DNA of 64,000 nucleotides from positions 124,001 through 188,000 of the forward strand of contig NZ_MTKN01000004.1 in the NCBI RefSeq assembly GCF_001975825.1. The letters are read 5' to 3'. The stretch comes from [Flexibacter] sp. ATCC 35208 (GTDB taxonomy: Bacteria; Bacteroidota; Bacteroidia; Chitinophagales; Chitinophagaceae). A program made the translations under genes and the position numbers. Below, in pieces: positions 43,738 to 52,657 of the stretch. Numbering within the stretch: the stretch's first letter is position 1; each line of letters begins with the position of its first letter. The notes below the pieces were generated by a model. It did not search any database. It was not told where the DNA came from and saw only the letters and a program-made list of their open reading frames with translations.

Positions 43738-44325
43738 TCAATTGTAAAAAAAAGCGGCGGTCAGCAGCAGCAAAACGATGTCTGTCTGGGCATGGTTGGT
43801 ACGCAGGATTTTTAATGCCTTGGTAATCTGGTTTTTAACCGTTTGCTGAGACAGTCCAAGGCGTATGGCTATCTGTTCCACCGTTTGGTGTTCTACCCTG
43901 CTCAGGATGAAGATCTCCTTCATTCGTTCAGGGAGTTGGTTGATGGTTTCAAACACATCTTCTGTACGTGTTTTGCTATCCAGTAGTTCTGTGATACTAC
44001 CGGGTTGCACATCAAAGTGTTCGATGAGTTGTTGCAGGTATTTGCGGTAAGTATTGTTCTTGCGGTAAATGTCTATGATCTTATGTCGGGCCGACTGGTA
44101 GAGGTACGATTTCAACGATTCGTTGACGCTCAGCGTGTGTCTTCTTTCCCAGAGGGAGGTAAAGAGTTCCTGTAATACATCCTTGCCTGCTTCGGCAGGT
44201 TCAATCTTGCTCAGGATATAGAGGTATAAGGGCTGGCTATAACGTGCGTAGATAGCGTTGAAGGCCATTATGTTATCTTCCTGAAGCAATGAAAGTAATT
44301 GGGTGTCTGAGTAATTACTATACAT
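43738..44325 (-). CDS. ECF RNA polymerase sigma-70 factor, FecI-like
   Basis: A 195-residue extracytoplasmic-function sigma factor. Region 2 is residues 25-90 (AFNAIYARYSQPLYLYIL to YLYQSARHKIIDIYRK) and region 4 is about 130-185 (INQLPERMKEIFILSRVEHQTVEQIAIRLGLS). It lies upstream of fecR and the STN-SusC/SusD genes on the same strand and would direct transcription of those transport genes when FecR releases it. Its C-terminus ends with a hydrophobic tail (IVLLLLTAAFF), which is common in Bacteroidota members. Start ATG at 44325. Confidence 0.93.
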   Translation of the reverse strand: MYSNYSDTQLLSLLQEDNIMAFNAIYARYSQPLYLYILSKIEPAEAGKDVLQELFTSLWERRHTLSVNESLKSYLYQSARHKIIDIYRKNNTYRKYLQQLIEHFDVQPGSITELLDSKTRTEDVFETINQLPERMKEIFILSRVEHQTVEQIAIRLGLSQQTVKNQITKALKILRTNHAQTDIVLLLLTAAFFYN

Positions 44326-44449
44326 GGATTACAGTCGTGACATAGATTTGGTTAAGGTTCTCAACAAGCGTATATATGAAGGGAAATTACCACATTTATT
44401 GATAATACCAAAAAGCAAAAGAAAGCATTTTCCATTCAATGTCAATTCC

Positions 44450-44496
44450 CCAAAAACAAACGCTTCTGCCATAGACAGAAGCGTTTGTTTTTGGAA
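44450..44496. terminator. intrinsic terminator with a perfect 19-bp stem, after the AraC-type gene
   Basis: CCAAAAACAAACGCTTCTG at 44450-44468 is perfectly complementary to 44476-44494 around a 7-nt loop. On the leftward strand the right arm gives a long run of T after the GC core. It lies about 49 nt past the stop of the AraC-family gene and protects the sigma gene further left from readthrough. Confidence 0.85.
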
Positions 44497-44542
44497 GCGG
44501 GGCCTGTGGCAGGCTTAAATGCCTGAAGCAGTAAGCGCTTAT

Positions 44543-45418
44543 TTAAGCCTCCTTCAATCGCAATTCATTCTTATACTCTTTAGGTGTTTTACCTACTATT
44601 TCCTTAAAAAACCTGTTAAAATTCGACAAATTCTTAAAGCCACACGAATAAGCAATCTCCGCTATTGACCAATCCTCTTCTGTCAATCTCTTACACGCAT
44701 GCCCAATTCTCACCTCATTCAAAAACTGCACAAACGACTTCTTTGTTCTGTTCTTAAAGAACCGGCAAAAAGACTGCGGAGACAAATTCGTAATACTTGC
44801 CACATCCTGCAAAGAGATCTCCTTGCTGAAGTTACTCATTACATATTTGAATACTTCATCAATTTTATGATTATCCTTCGCATTGAAAGCATGTGAATAA
44901 CCTGTACTTGCCAGGTATTGTACATCCTTTGTCTCTGTCAATACTTTCAGGATACTCAGCAATGAAATGATCCTTTCCAGTCCTTCTTTCTTTGGTAGCT
45001 GCAGGATCTGATCTTTCAACAGATCATAGGTAGGGCCTATAATCTTCATTCCACGTTGTGCACGATGAAATAAGTCAGTCAATGCCTTTGTCTCAGGCAA
45101 TCCATAGAACTTATCCCCGAAAATGTCTTTCGGAAAATAAATTACCACAGATCTTGCTTTCAGCGCTTCGTTGTTCTTGTAGTAGCTTTCATCATTGTAC
45201 CATACATGTGGAATGTGTGGTCCCAGAAACACCATATCTCCTACATCAAAACTCTCAATGCTGTCGCCTACAATTCTTTTACCGTTGCTCTCCGTAACGT
45301 ATACCAGCTCACATTCCGGGTGAAAATGGAATGGAGTATTGAAATAAGGATCACTTCTCTCAATGATGGTGATCTGATTGTCGGCAAACGCCCCCACTTT
45401 AATCAGAATGGGTTTCAT
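44543..45418 (-). CDS. AraC-family transcriptional regulator with N-terminal cupin
   Basis: A 291-residue regulator. The N-terminal cupin, about residues 1-160, contains FHFHPECELVYV and the FLGPHIPHVW strand, which would bind a small ligand. The C-terminal double helix-turn-helix domain, about 190-288, includes ISLQDVASITNLSPQSFCRFFK and WSIAEIAYSCGFKNLSNFNRFFK, and ends with the usual GKTPKEYK. It is divergent from the LacI-type gene at 45799. Likely targets are nearby nutrient-uptake genes, but none can be assigned from sequence. A perfect hairpin terminator follows. Confidence 0.92.
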   Translation of the reverse strand: MKPILIKVGAFADNQITIIERSDPYFNTPFHFHPECELVYVTESNGKRIVGDSIESFDVGDMVFLGPHIPHVWYNDESYYKNNEALKARSVVIYFPKDIFGDKFYGLPETKALTDLFHRAQRGMKIIGPTYDLLKDQILQLPKKEGLERIISLLSILKVLTETKDVQYLASTGYSHAFNAKDNHKIDEVFKYVMSNFSKEISLQDVASITNLSPQSFCRFFKNRTKKSFVQFLNEVRIGHACKRLTEEDWSIAEIAYSCGFKNLSNFNRFFKEIVGKTPKEYKNELRLKEA

Positions 45419-45695
45419 GTAGTATAAGTTTAAGCTGTTTTTATTCTAGCTCCGTTGTGATGATGATTCGTCTTCTAGCCCCAGACGGGACATTATCTTC
45501 CCGAAACAATTCAATTTATATAGTAATATTCCATGACTGTGTCCCAAATGGATATGCAGTCTTCTATACATTCCCCCTGACAAAACTTTTCCTGTGAAAG
45601 TGCCAAATTATCAAATTTTGGTTAAAAAAACATCATTTTTTAGTAAATATCATTTATTTCCTGTTGAAACGCCCATCCGGGCGGGTTAACGGGGG

Positions 45696-45709
45696 ATGAT
45701 ACGTATCAT
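45696..45709. promoter_or_regulatory. candidate LacI-type operator, perfect 14-bp palindrome
   Basis: ATGATACGTATCAT reads the same on both strands and has a central CG, the arrangement usual for LacI-family operators. It lies 90 nt before the GTG of the LacI-type gene and about 280 nt before the AraC-type gene. Autoregulation by the LacI-type protein is the simplest idea. Confidence 0.5.
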
Positions 45710-45740
45710 TCGTTCCCGGACAGTCTCTGCTGGAATTAAT

Positions 45741-45771
45741 TTGGTCGTTTGCTACTAAGATTATAATTTTC
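45741..45771 (+). promoter_or_regulatory. candidate promoter of the LacI-type gene
   Basis: TTG at 45741-45743, a 20-nt spacer and TAATTTTC at 45764-45771 match the Bacteroidota TTG-N19-21-TAnnTTTG pattern with one mismatch. The GTG start follows 27 nt later. The palindrome at 45696 lies about 30 nt upstream of the -33 element. Confidence 0.4.
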
Positions 45772-45798
45772 TAAAGAATCAAACCAAATCTGAATCAC

Positions 45799-46830
45799 GT
45801 GAAAGGAATATCGATTAAAGATATCGCCCAGCAGGCCGGCGTTTCTCCAACCACCGTTTCTTTCGTTCTCAATGGTAAAGGAAAAGAAAAAAGAATAAGC
45901 GAACAGGTAAGCAAACGTATTTTGAAGATTGCCGGCAAGCTAAAGTATAAACCTAACCAACTGGCACGTGGTTTACGCACTGGTAAAACCAAAACAATCG
46001 GGTTAATCGTAGAAGACATTGCCAATAATTTCTTTGCCAACGTAGCGAAAGTAGTAGAAGACGAAGCCGACAAGTACGGCTACAAAGTACTCTTCGGCAG
46101 CACCGAAGACAATGAAGAAAAGGCCCGTGGCCTGTTGGAGGTGCTCCGATACCGCCAGGTAGACGGGTATATCATTACGCCCACCCTCAACCTGGACAAG
46201 GACATTGCCTCCCTGGCAAAGCCCGTCGTACTCATGGACCGTTATTTTCCGAACGTCAAAGACTTGTCTTATGTGGTAGTAGACAACTTCCAGGGGGCTG
46301 TCACTGCGGTCGATCATCTGGTGGCAAAGGGCTATAAGCATATTGGAATCATTACCACTACCTCGCACCAGATACAGATGCAACAGCGTTTGGAAGGCTT
46401 TACAGCTGCCCTGAAGAAACATGGCCTGCCATCGGGTAAGAATGTGATCAAACGGCTGCCTTTTGACCTGGATAGGCCCGGGTATACTCAGGAGATCACC
46501 AAATACCTGCAGAACAACCGGGAACTGGATGCCGTGTTCTTTGCCACCAACTACCTCGGTATTTGTGGTATAGAAAGCATTCGCTCCCTCGGATTGCAGA
46601 TAGGTAGTGAGCTGGGTATGGTGAGTTTCGATGACCACGACATATTCCGTCTGCTAAGTCCGGCAGTAACCTGCGTAGCCCAGCCGGTAGAAGAGATAGG
46701 GAGAATGCTGATCAGGATCCTGATGGCGGAACTGGATGAAACAGCAGAAGGGCCGCAACAGGTAGTACTGCCACTGGAACTGAGAGAACGTGAATCGTCC
46801 ATGCCGGATAAGCAGTTAACGAAGGCATGA
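45799..46830 (+). CDS. LacI-family transcriptional regulator
   Basis: A 343-residue repressor-type protein. The N-terminal helix-turn-helix (ISIKDIAQQAGVSPTTVSFV) and hinge (KYKPNQLARGLRTGKTKTIG) bind DNA, and residues 62-330 form the periplasmic-binding-protein-like sensor domain with GLIVEDIANNFFANVAK and VDGYIITPT. The start is GTG at 45799, with no better ATG; the protein then begins VKGISIKDIA as usual. Such regulators in Bacteroidota often control sugar uptake genes. The nearest candidates are the SusC/SusD pair at 47630 and itself. A terminator follows the gene. Confidence 0.93.
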   Translation: MKGISIKDIAQQAGVSPTTVSFVLNGKGKEKRISEQVSKRILKIAGKLKYKPNQLARGLRTGKTKTIGLIVEDIANNFFANVAKVVEDEADKYGYKVLFGSTEDNEEKARGLLEVLRYRQVDGYIITPTLNLDKDIASLAKPVVLMDRYFPNVKDLSYVVVDNFQGAVTAVDHLVAKGYKHIGIITTTSHQIQMQQRLEGFTAALKKHGLPSGKNVIKRLPFDLDRPGYTQEITKYLQNNRELDAVFFATNYLGICGIESIRSLGLQIGSELGMVSFDDHDIFRLLSPAVTCVAQPVEEIGRMLIRILMAELDETAEGPQQVVLPLELRERESSMPDKQLTKA

Positions 46831-46863
46831 TGTAATCGTTTACCTAATTTTTTTACATTTTAT

Positions 46864-46897
46864 AATCGCTTTTGCCGCAAGCAGAAGCGATTTTTTT
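46864..46897 (+). terminator. intrinsic terminator after the LacI-type gene
   Basis: AATCGCTTTTGC at 46864-46875 pairs with GCAGAAGCGATT at 46881-46892 with one mismatch and a 5-nt loop, followed by seven T. It lies 33 nt after the LacI stop and shares the CGCTTTTGC core with other terminators here. Confidence 0.85.
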
Positions 46898-47249
46898 AGC
46901 CCTAAATATTACCGCCCATACAAATATAATTTGCTCATAATGAAAACTTTCTATAAGTTGCAAAAAATGACCTATGCCGGGAAACTGTGAAAATGCCTAG
47001 AACCCATAATCTGCTTTTTTATAACAGGAAATCATTATACCATGAAAAGAGCGAAATATCTTCTATCATCGCATTACGGATAAATTTCCATTATTAAATT
47101 TTCGTAAAGTCTTGGGGCATGAATGGAATTCATATTACGATTTCTTCAATTTGAGTGTATTTCTCCGATAGTATTTTCTCGTGGAGGTGTGCTAATTTAC
47201 CGAAGTTAACAGATAATGAAAGATTCGATAAAAAAATGTTAAATCTTTT

Positions 47250-47279
47250 TTGTTTCTAAGAATTATTTGGGTAGTTTGG
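47250..47279 (+). promoter_or_regulatory. candidate promoter of the SusC/SusD pair at 47630
   Basis: TTG at 47250-47252, a 19-nt spacer and TAGTTTGG at 47272-47279 approach the TTG-N19-TAnnTTTG pattern. If used, the mRNA would have a leader of roughly 350 nt. Support is weak. Confidence 0.3.
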
Positions 47280-47629
47280 CGCTGTCAAGTAAAAGAATGT
47301 AGAGAAAAACTATGGCATTTTGGAAGAGTGGCTTGTACTGAGGGACAAAGCGGTGAAAATAACACCAGTTAAAGAAGAGAGTTAAAATGTCCTATACCGA
47401 CAATAAAGTTAAATAAAACGTAAACGGTGACCACCGGAGTGTACTAAAAAACGATTACAATTCCAGGTAAAGGTACCCAAGACTAAAAGAGAAAATAACA
47501 TCACATTCAGGGAACAATAGGCTTGTAAGCTTCTTAAAAAAAGGAGCAGGTCTATGCCATGCGTATCTGTATGTAATTACACTTGTGACTAAACACTTAT
47601 CATACTTAAAATCTAACTAAAAGAAAGCT

Positions 47630-50600
47630 ATGCGAAGATCTCTATTAGTAAGCACACTGCTTCTTTTGTTCTGCTGCTTTACTGCTTTGGCACAGAACAA
47701 AAAAGTCGTGTCCGGGACTGTTAAAGATGACAAAGGACAGGCTCTTCCAGGAGTTACCATCCTGGAAAAGGGCACTAAGAACGGAGCAATGACTGCTCCG
47801 GATGGTTCCTTTAAAATCTCTGTTGCTCCTGAAGGAACTCTGGTTGTTTCCTTTTTAGGTTACGCTACTCAGGAAATTCCGGTAAGTGGCCAATCGACAA
47901 TTAATGTTGCCCTTGCTACTGACAACAAAAATCTGGGCGAAGTGGTGGTAACCGCGATGGGTATTAAAAGAGAAGCCCGTTCCCTGGGTTACTCTGTAAG
48001 TACTGTAAGCGCAAAAGACATCTCTCAAACTGGTTCTCCTAGTTTCGCTTCTGCCCTGTACGGTAAAGCTGCCGGTGTAAAGGTAGTTGCTGCTCCAGGT
48101 GGTGCCAGCTCTGGTGTATCTATCCAGGTGAGAGGTATCACCTCTGTATCTGGTAACTCTCAGCCACTGTATGTTGTGGATGGTGTGCCTATCAGAAACA
48201 TGGCTGATCCTACCAAATCAAGCTTCAACACTACTAACAACCGTATCGATGGTAACGGTGCACTGGATATCAACCCTGAAGATATCGAGAGCCTGACTGT
48301 ACTGAAAGGTGCTTCTGCATCTGCACTGTATGGTTCTGAAGCTACCAACGGTGTAGTTGTAATCACTACCAAGAAAGGTACCAAATCAAGAGGTATAGGT
48401 GTTGATCTGAACTATATTTACACTGCTGAGATGCTGCAGAACAGCCCTGACTATCAGAACGAATATGGTCCTGGTTATGCAGAAGCTTACAACTTATCTT
48501 CCGGTGCAAATGCTGAAGGTTGGATTACTGACACTGATGGTTCTCTTCGTCCTTTCTACAGAGCGTATGAGTCTTTCGGTCCTAAATTCGATGGCAGAAG
48601 TGTTAAATATTGGGATGGTTCTACCCGTCCATATTCAGCGAACAAGAATAACTATAAGGATTTCTTCCAGACTGGTTACAACTCTCAGTTCAACGCTGCT
48701 GTTGCTAACGCAAACGAATTTGCTTCTTACCGTTTCTCTTATACCCGTACGGATTATAAAGCTATCACCCCAGGATCTAACCTGAACAAGAATAACTTTA
48801 ACCTGAACGCTACGCTGAAACTGCACAAGAAAGTAACTTTAGACATCATTTCTACTTTCAATAACAACTACACTCATAACCGTCCTACTACGCTGAGCGA
48901 TGTATTGAATTCTTACGGTGGTTTCTTCAGCCGTATGGATGATATGAATACATACTTCAACAAGTACCAGACTTCTCATGGTTATAAGTATGTAACCTCT
49001 ACTAACTCCAGCTACGATCAGAGCGAGAAACTGCTTTATCCGATCAGAGCTACTCAGCTGATGGACTATATGTGGACACAGCTGAAAAACGACTACGATG
49101 AAAACCAAAACCGTTTCATCAACAGCGTAACTTTAAACTATTCTATACTGGATAATCTGAAGTTCCGTGGTCGTATTGGTAATGACTACACTGGCTGGAA
49201 AGCTGAAAATAAAGAACATAATACCCAGCCTACTTATGTAGGTACCAGTGGTAAATATGGTATCGAACAGAGAACAAACAGCCTCCTGTACGGAGATGCG
49301 TTGTTGACTTACAATTCTAAGATTGGTAAGAACTGGGATCTGGGTGTATCCGGTGGTTTCACTGCCAGAAAACAAAACTTCCAGTATCAGCAGAGCACTA
49401 CCACTGTAGGTTTGGCCAGTGAAAACTGGTTCTCTCTGAACAACTCTGCAGGTACTCTGTATACAGTATCTAATCGTGGTGAGCAGATCGACGTTGCTGG
49501 TTTCGGTATCCTTAACGTAAGCTACAAAGGTTGGTTATACCTCGAAGCAACAGGTCGTTCTGAAAGGACTTCTACCCTGGCTCCAGGCAGAAATAGCTAT
49601 ACTTACCCTTCTGCAAACGCAGGTTTCGTATTCTCTGATGTAATCAAATTACCATCCTGGTGGAACTACGGTAAACTGAGAGCTTCTTACGGTTTAACCG
49701 GTAACCACCCAACCCTGTTCGTAGCACCAGTTGCTTACAGCCAGTATGGTGTTTCCCTGAATGGTCAATACCTGGTATATCAACAAGCTCAGGGTAGCAG
49801 CTTCGGTAACGATAAGCTGGAATCTGAGCAGAAGAGAGAGTTTGAATTTGGTCTGGAAACAAGAATCATTGGCGGTAAAGTTGGTGTAGATCTGACTTAC
49901 TACAATAACAAAGTAAAGCAACAGATCCTTGAGATCACTACTCCTCAGACAGCAGGTGCTACTTCCCAGTACATCAACGCTGGTGACCTGGCAAACTTCG
50001 GTTTTGAAGGTGCAATCAACGCCACTCCGGTTCAAACTAAAGACTTCCGTTGGGATACCCGTCTGAACGTTGCAGTGAACCGTAACAAACTGGTTAGCCT
50101 GCCTTCTACATTACCTAACATCACTAACGATCTGGAAAGTGGTTATGTAATCGCAAGATCAGAAGTAGGTGATCCCCTGGGTAACATCTACGTTCACCCA
50201 CACAACATGGATGCAAACGGTAACTACAAAGTAGACGGTAACGGTCTGTATACTTACAATACCGATGCTTACATCAAGGTTGGTAACATGATGCCTAAGG
50301 TTGTAGGAGGTTTCTCAAACACTTTCTCTTACAAAGCATTCTCACTGGATGTGACCCTGGATTACCGTTTAGGTGGTAAACTGGTATCCATTCCTTCTTA
50401 CTATGCAGTTGGTGCTGGTATGTACAAGAGCACTCTCAAATATAGAGATGCAGCTCATGGCGGTATTGGTTATAATGTGGTTGGTGATGAAAGCAGCTTT
50501 CCTCCTAATTATGTGGCAACTGCCGTTGGTGAAACCGCAACCCGTTACAATGGTCTGATCCTGGATGGTGTCACTGATGATAACGGTACTAAAAATACAA

Positions 50601-50926
50601 AAGTAACTTCCGCTGGTATCTATTATGATGCACAGTACGGATGGCATTCTGGTGACTACTCTCAGGCAGTATTCAACAACAGCTATATCAAAGTGCGTGA
50701 AGTTGCACTGACTTACAACATGCCTAAGAGCATCATTAACAAATTACATTTCCAGGGTCTGCAGGTAGCACTGATCGGCCGTAACCTGTTCTACGTTTAC
50801 AAATCCCTGCCTTATGGCCTGGATCCGGAAGTTGCAACTGGCTCACGCTGGATTGATCAGGGTATGAACAGTGGTGGTATGGCTCCTACAAGAAGCCTTG
50901 GTGCTAGCGTTCGTGCTCGCTTCTAA
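47630..50926 (+). CDS. SusC/RagA-type TonB-dependent transporter
   Basis: A 1098-residue outer-membrane transporter. Signal peptide ends near FTALAQ; then a carboxypeptidase-regulatory-like domain (VSGTVKDDKGQALPGVTILEKG), plug (LYVVDGVPI, EDIESLTVLKGASASALYGSEA) and barrel ending with SLGASVRARF. By eye its codons are strongly biased (GGT, GCT, AAC, CTG, CGT) compared with the other SusC genes, which suggests high expression. It has no STN domain. The SusD partner starts 38 nt downstream. The upstream 800-nt gap and the LacI-type gene suggest control by that regulator. Confidence 0.93.
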   Translation: MRRSLLVSTLLLLFCCFTALAQNKKVVSGTVKDDKGQALPGVTILEKGTKNGAMTAPDGSFKISVAPEGTLVVSFLGYATQEIPVSGQSTINVALATDNKNLGEVVVTAMGIKREARSLGYSVSTVSAKDISQTGSPSFASALYGKAAGVKVVAAPGGASSGVSIQVRGITSVSGNSQPLYVVDGVPIRNMADPTKSSFNTTNNRIDGNGALDINPEDIESLTVLKGASASALYGSEATNGVVVITTKKGTKSRGIGVDLNYIYTAEMLQNSPDYQNEYGPGYAEAYNLSSGANAEGWITDTDGSLRPFYRAYESFGPKFDGRSVKYWDGSTRPYSANKNNYKDFFQTGYNSQFNAAVANANEFASYRFSYTRTDYKAITPGSNLNKNNFNLNATLKLHKKVTLDIISTFNNNYTHNRPTTLSDVLNSYGGFFSRMDDMNTYFNKYQTSHGYKYVTSTNSSYDQSEKLLYPIRATQLMDYMWTQLKNDYDENQNRFINSVTLNYSILDNLKFRGRIGNDYTGWKAENKEHNTQPTYVGTSGKYGIEQRTNSLLYGDALLTYNSKIGKNWDLGVSGGFTARKQNFQYQQSTTTVGLASENWFSLNNSAGTLYTVSNRGEQIDVAGFGILNVSYKGWLYLEATGRSERTSTLAPGRNSYTYPSANAGFVFSDVIKLPSWWNYGKLRASYGLTGNHPTLFVAPVAYSQYGVSLNGQYLVYQQAQGSSFGNDKLESEQKREFEFGLETRIIGGKVGVDLTYYNNKVKQQILEITTPQTAGATSQYINAGDLANFGFEGAINATPVQTKDFRWDTRLNVAVNRNKLVSLPSTLPNITNDLESGYVIARSEVGDPLGNIYVHPHNMDANGNYKVDGNGLYTYNTDAYIKVGNMMPKVVGGFSNTFSYKAFSLDVTLDYRLGGKLVSIPSYYAVGAGMYKSTLKYRDAAHGGIGYNVVGDESSFPPNYVATAVGETATRYNGLILDGVTDDNGTKNTKVTSAGIYYDAQYGWHSGDYSQAVFNNSYIKVREVALTYNMPKSIINKLHFQGLQVALIGRNLFYVYKSLPYGLDPEVATGSRWIDQGMNSGGMAPTRSLGASVRARF

Positions 50927-50963
50927 TGTATTTATTTGCTCAATGACGAAACAAAGAAAACTA

Positions 50964-52538
50964 ATGAAAAAACTTCTTATAAACGCAGCTCTTCTGGTCT
51001 TACTGGCAGGTTCTTTTAGCTCCTGTAAGAAAAAGATCGATGAAGACTACCAAAACCCGGAACTGACTACCTCAGGTAACATAGGTAAGCTGTTTGCCGG
51101 TATGTTCTTCAACAAAAGAATTCACCCTTCATACTGGGATTATTATACTATTCTTCAGTCTTATAGCGGTGCTTTCTCTGGTATCGTTCCTGCTGTACAA
51201 AGCAGTACCATGTATGTAACTACCTCCAGCTATACTGATGGTAAATGGACTGACTTCTATAACGGTTCTACCGGTACTGACTATAACTATAATGGTCCTG
51301 GTATCCTGAACAACTATCGTGAGATGCAGTCTACTTACAATGCACTGTCTGCAACTGACCAGGCAGCACAGGATATTTACATGAACCTGGCTAAGGTAAT
51401 TGTAGCAGATCAGGCAGCTCAGATGGTTGACATGTGGGGCGATATTCCTTTTTCAAAGGCAAACTCCCTGAACACTTCTACCCGTGCTATCGAGTATGCT
51501 GCATATGACGATGCTGCTGCACTGTACGATACACTGATCAATAACCTGGATCAGGTGAATACCTTCCTGACTACTGCATCTGTAGTAGCTACAGAAAGCG
51601 GTAACCTGAAACTGTATGACAGAATTTACAGCGGTGACCTCACCCTGTGGCGTCGTTATGCAAACTCTCTGCGTCTGCGTCTTCTTATGCGTATTTCTAA
51701 CGTAAGCGAAGCTAAAGCACAGGCAGCAGTTACTACTATGCTGAACAATCCCAGCACTTATCCGCTGATCACAACAAACGATCAGGATGCATTATTGTGG
51801 GAAAGCCCAACCAACCTGGTTAGTGACCTGTGGAGTGCATTCTCCAGCTTCCCTTACGCTCCTCAGTATCTGCTGGAAGATGTATTGGTTGCTAACAATG
51901 ACCCTCGTACCAAAGTAATGTTCGATCCGGATTCTACTAATGGTTACAAAGGTTTCCCTTACAATGGAACTTCTAACGATTTTTCCAATGGTGGGTATGC
52001 ATCTTACGATTCTGCTACCTTCTTCTATAACTACAACCTGCCAGGTGTACTGTTCACAGCTGCTGAAGCTAGCTTCCTGCAAGCTGAAGCTTACGAAAGA
52101 TGGGGCCTGGGTACTGCAGCTACTGCATACACAGAAGGTCTCGATCTGTCTGTTGAATACTTCTACATGCTGAACAAAAAAGTTAGCGACCGTTCTACCC
52201 AGTACAAATGGGCTATACAGGTTGTAAATACTGATACTGTAGCACTGTGGAAAGCAGCTAGCGCTGTTGCTTACAGTGGTACTACTACTGAAAAACTGGA
52301 GAAAATCTATACTCAGAAATGGGTGAACTTCTTCATCATGCAGGCAAACCAGGCATGGGCTGAATACAGAAGAACAGGTTATCCTGCTATTCAACTGCCA
52401 GTTTCAAACGGTATTCAGGCTAATCCTCCTGTACGTTTCCTGTATCCTTCAAACGAGTCACTGTATAACACTGCTAACTACAGCGCTGTACAGTCTAAGG
52501 ATACCCGCAACACTAAAATCTTCTGGGACGTTAACTAA
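50964..52538 (+). CDS. SusD/RagB-like outer membrane lipoprotein
   Basis: A 524-residue SusD-family lipoprotein with lipobox SFSSC, the Cys lying near residue 20. The frame is open back to 50871 inside the SusC gene, but ATG at 50964 begins the lysine-rich signal peptide and is preferred. The core has IVADQAAQMVDMWGDIPFSKA and the C-terminus has WVNFFIMQANQAWAEYRRTGYPAI, typical of the SusD-like 2 group. It shares the biased codon use of its SusC partner, so the pair is probably highly expressed. A strong terminator follows. Ligand unknown. Confidence 0.92.
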   Translation: MKKLLINAALLVLLAGSFSSCKKKIDEDYQNPELTTSGNIGKLFAGMFFNKRIHPSYWDYYTILQSYSGAFSGIVPAVQSSTMYVTTSSYTDGKWTDFYNGSTGTDYNYNGPGILNNYREMQSTYNALSATDQAAQDIYMNLAKVIVADQAAQMVDMWGDIPFSKANSLNTSTRAIEYAAYDDAAALYDTLINNLDQVNTFLTTASVVATESGNLKLYDRIYSGDLTLWRRYANSLRLRLLMRISNVSEAKAQAAVTTMLNNPSTYPLITTNDQDALLWESPTNLVSDLWSAFSSFPYAPQYLLEDVLVANNDPRTKVMFDPDSTNGYKGFPYNGTSNDFSNGGYASYDSATFFYNYNLPGVLFTAAEASFLQAEAYERWGLGTAATAYTEGLDLSVEYFYMLNKKVSDRSTQYKWAIQVVNTDTVALWKAASAVAYSGTTTEKLEKIYTQKWVNFFIMQANQAWAEYRRTGYPAIQLPVSNGIQANPPVRFLYPSNESLYNTANYSAVQSKDTRNTKIFWDVN

Positions 52539-52559
52539 TAACGTTTAGATAATTTATAG

Positions 52560-52597
52560 AAAAGGCCCCGGCATTTATGCCGGGGCCTTTTGTTTTT
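52560..52597 (+). terminator. intrinsic terminator after the SusD gene
   Basis: AAAGGCCCCGGCAT pairs perfectly with ATGCCGGGGCCTTT around a 2-nt centre, followed by TGTTTTT. It begins 22 nt after the SusD stop. Confidence 0.9.
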
Positions 52598-52657
52598 AAC
52601 TAAAAAGTCAAAATATTATACATTTGAGAAAAAATTATCTATTTTAGGTAATTAAGT

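Larger units (their letters stand above)
45419..45798. other. divergent regulatory region between the AraC- and LacI-type genes
   Basis: This 380-nt region must carry both promoters. It holds a 14-bp perfect palindrome at 45696-45709, a GC-rich hairpin (CGCCC and GGGCG near 45670-45683) and a candidate promoter for the LacI gene at 45741-45771. The rest is AT-rich with no open frame of note. Confidence 0.65.
46831..47629. other. long intergenic region before a SusC gene
   Basis: This 799-nt gap has a terminator at 46864-46897, a near-palindrome with central CG (TGTAATCGTTTACC at 46831-46844), the half-site CGATTACA at 47452-47459 and a candidate promoter at 47250-47279. No protein-coding frame of note was seen; the longest small frames lack ribosome binding sites. 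It probably contains the promoter and a long leader of the SusC/SusD pair. Confidence 0.6.

Noticed and set aside
44324..44518. 64-residue open frame over the terminator at 44450
   Set aside because: It reads through the perfect hairpin of an intrinsic terminator and lacks any coding evidence.
27332..52538. Possible mobile element or transferred island carrying the SusC/SusD pairs
   Set aside because: No transposase, integrase, flanking direct repeats or tRNA was seen around the region.
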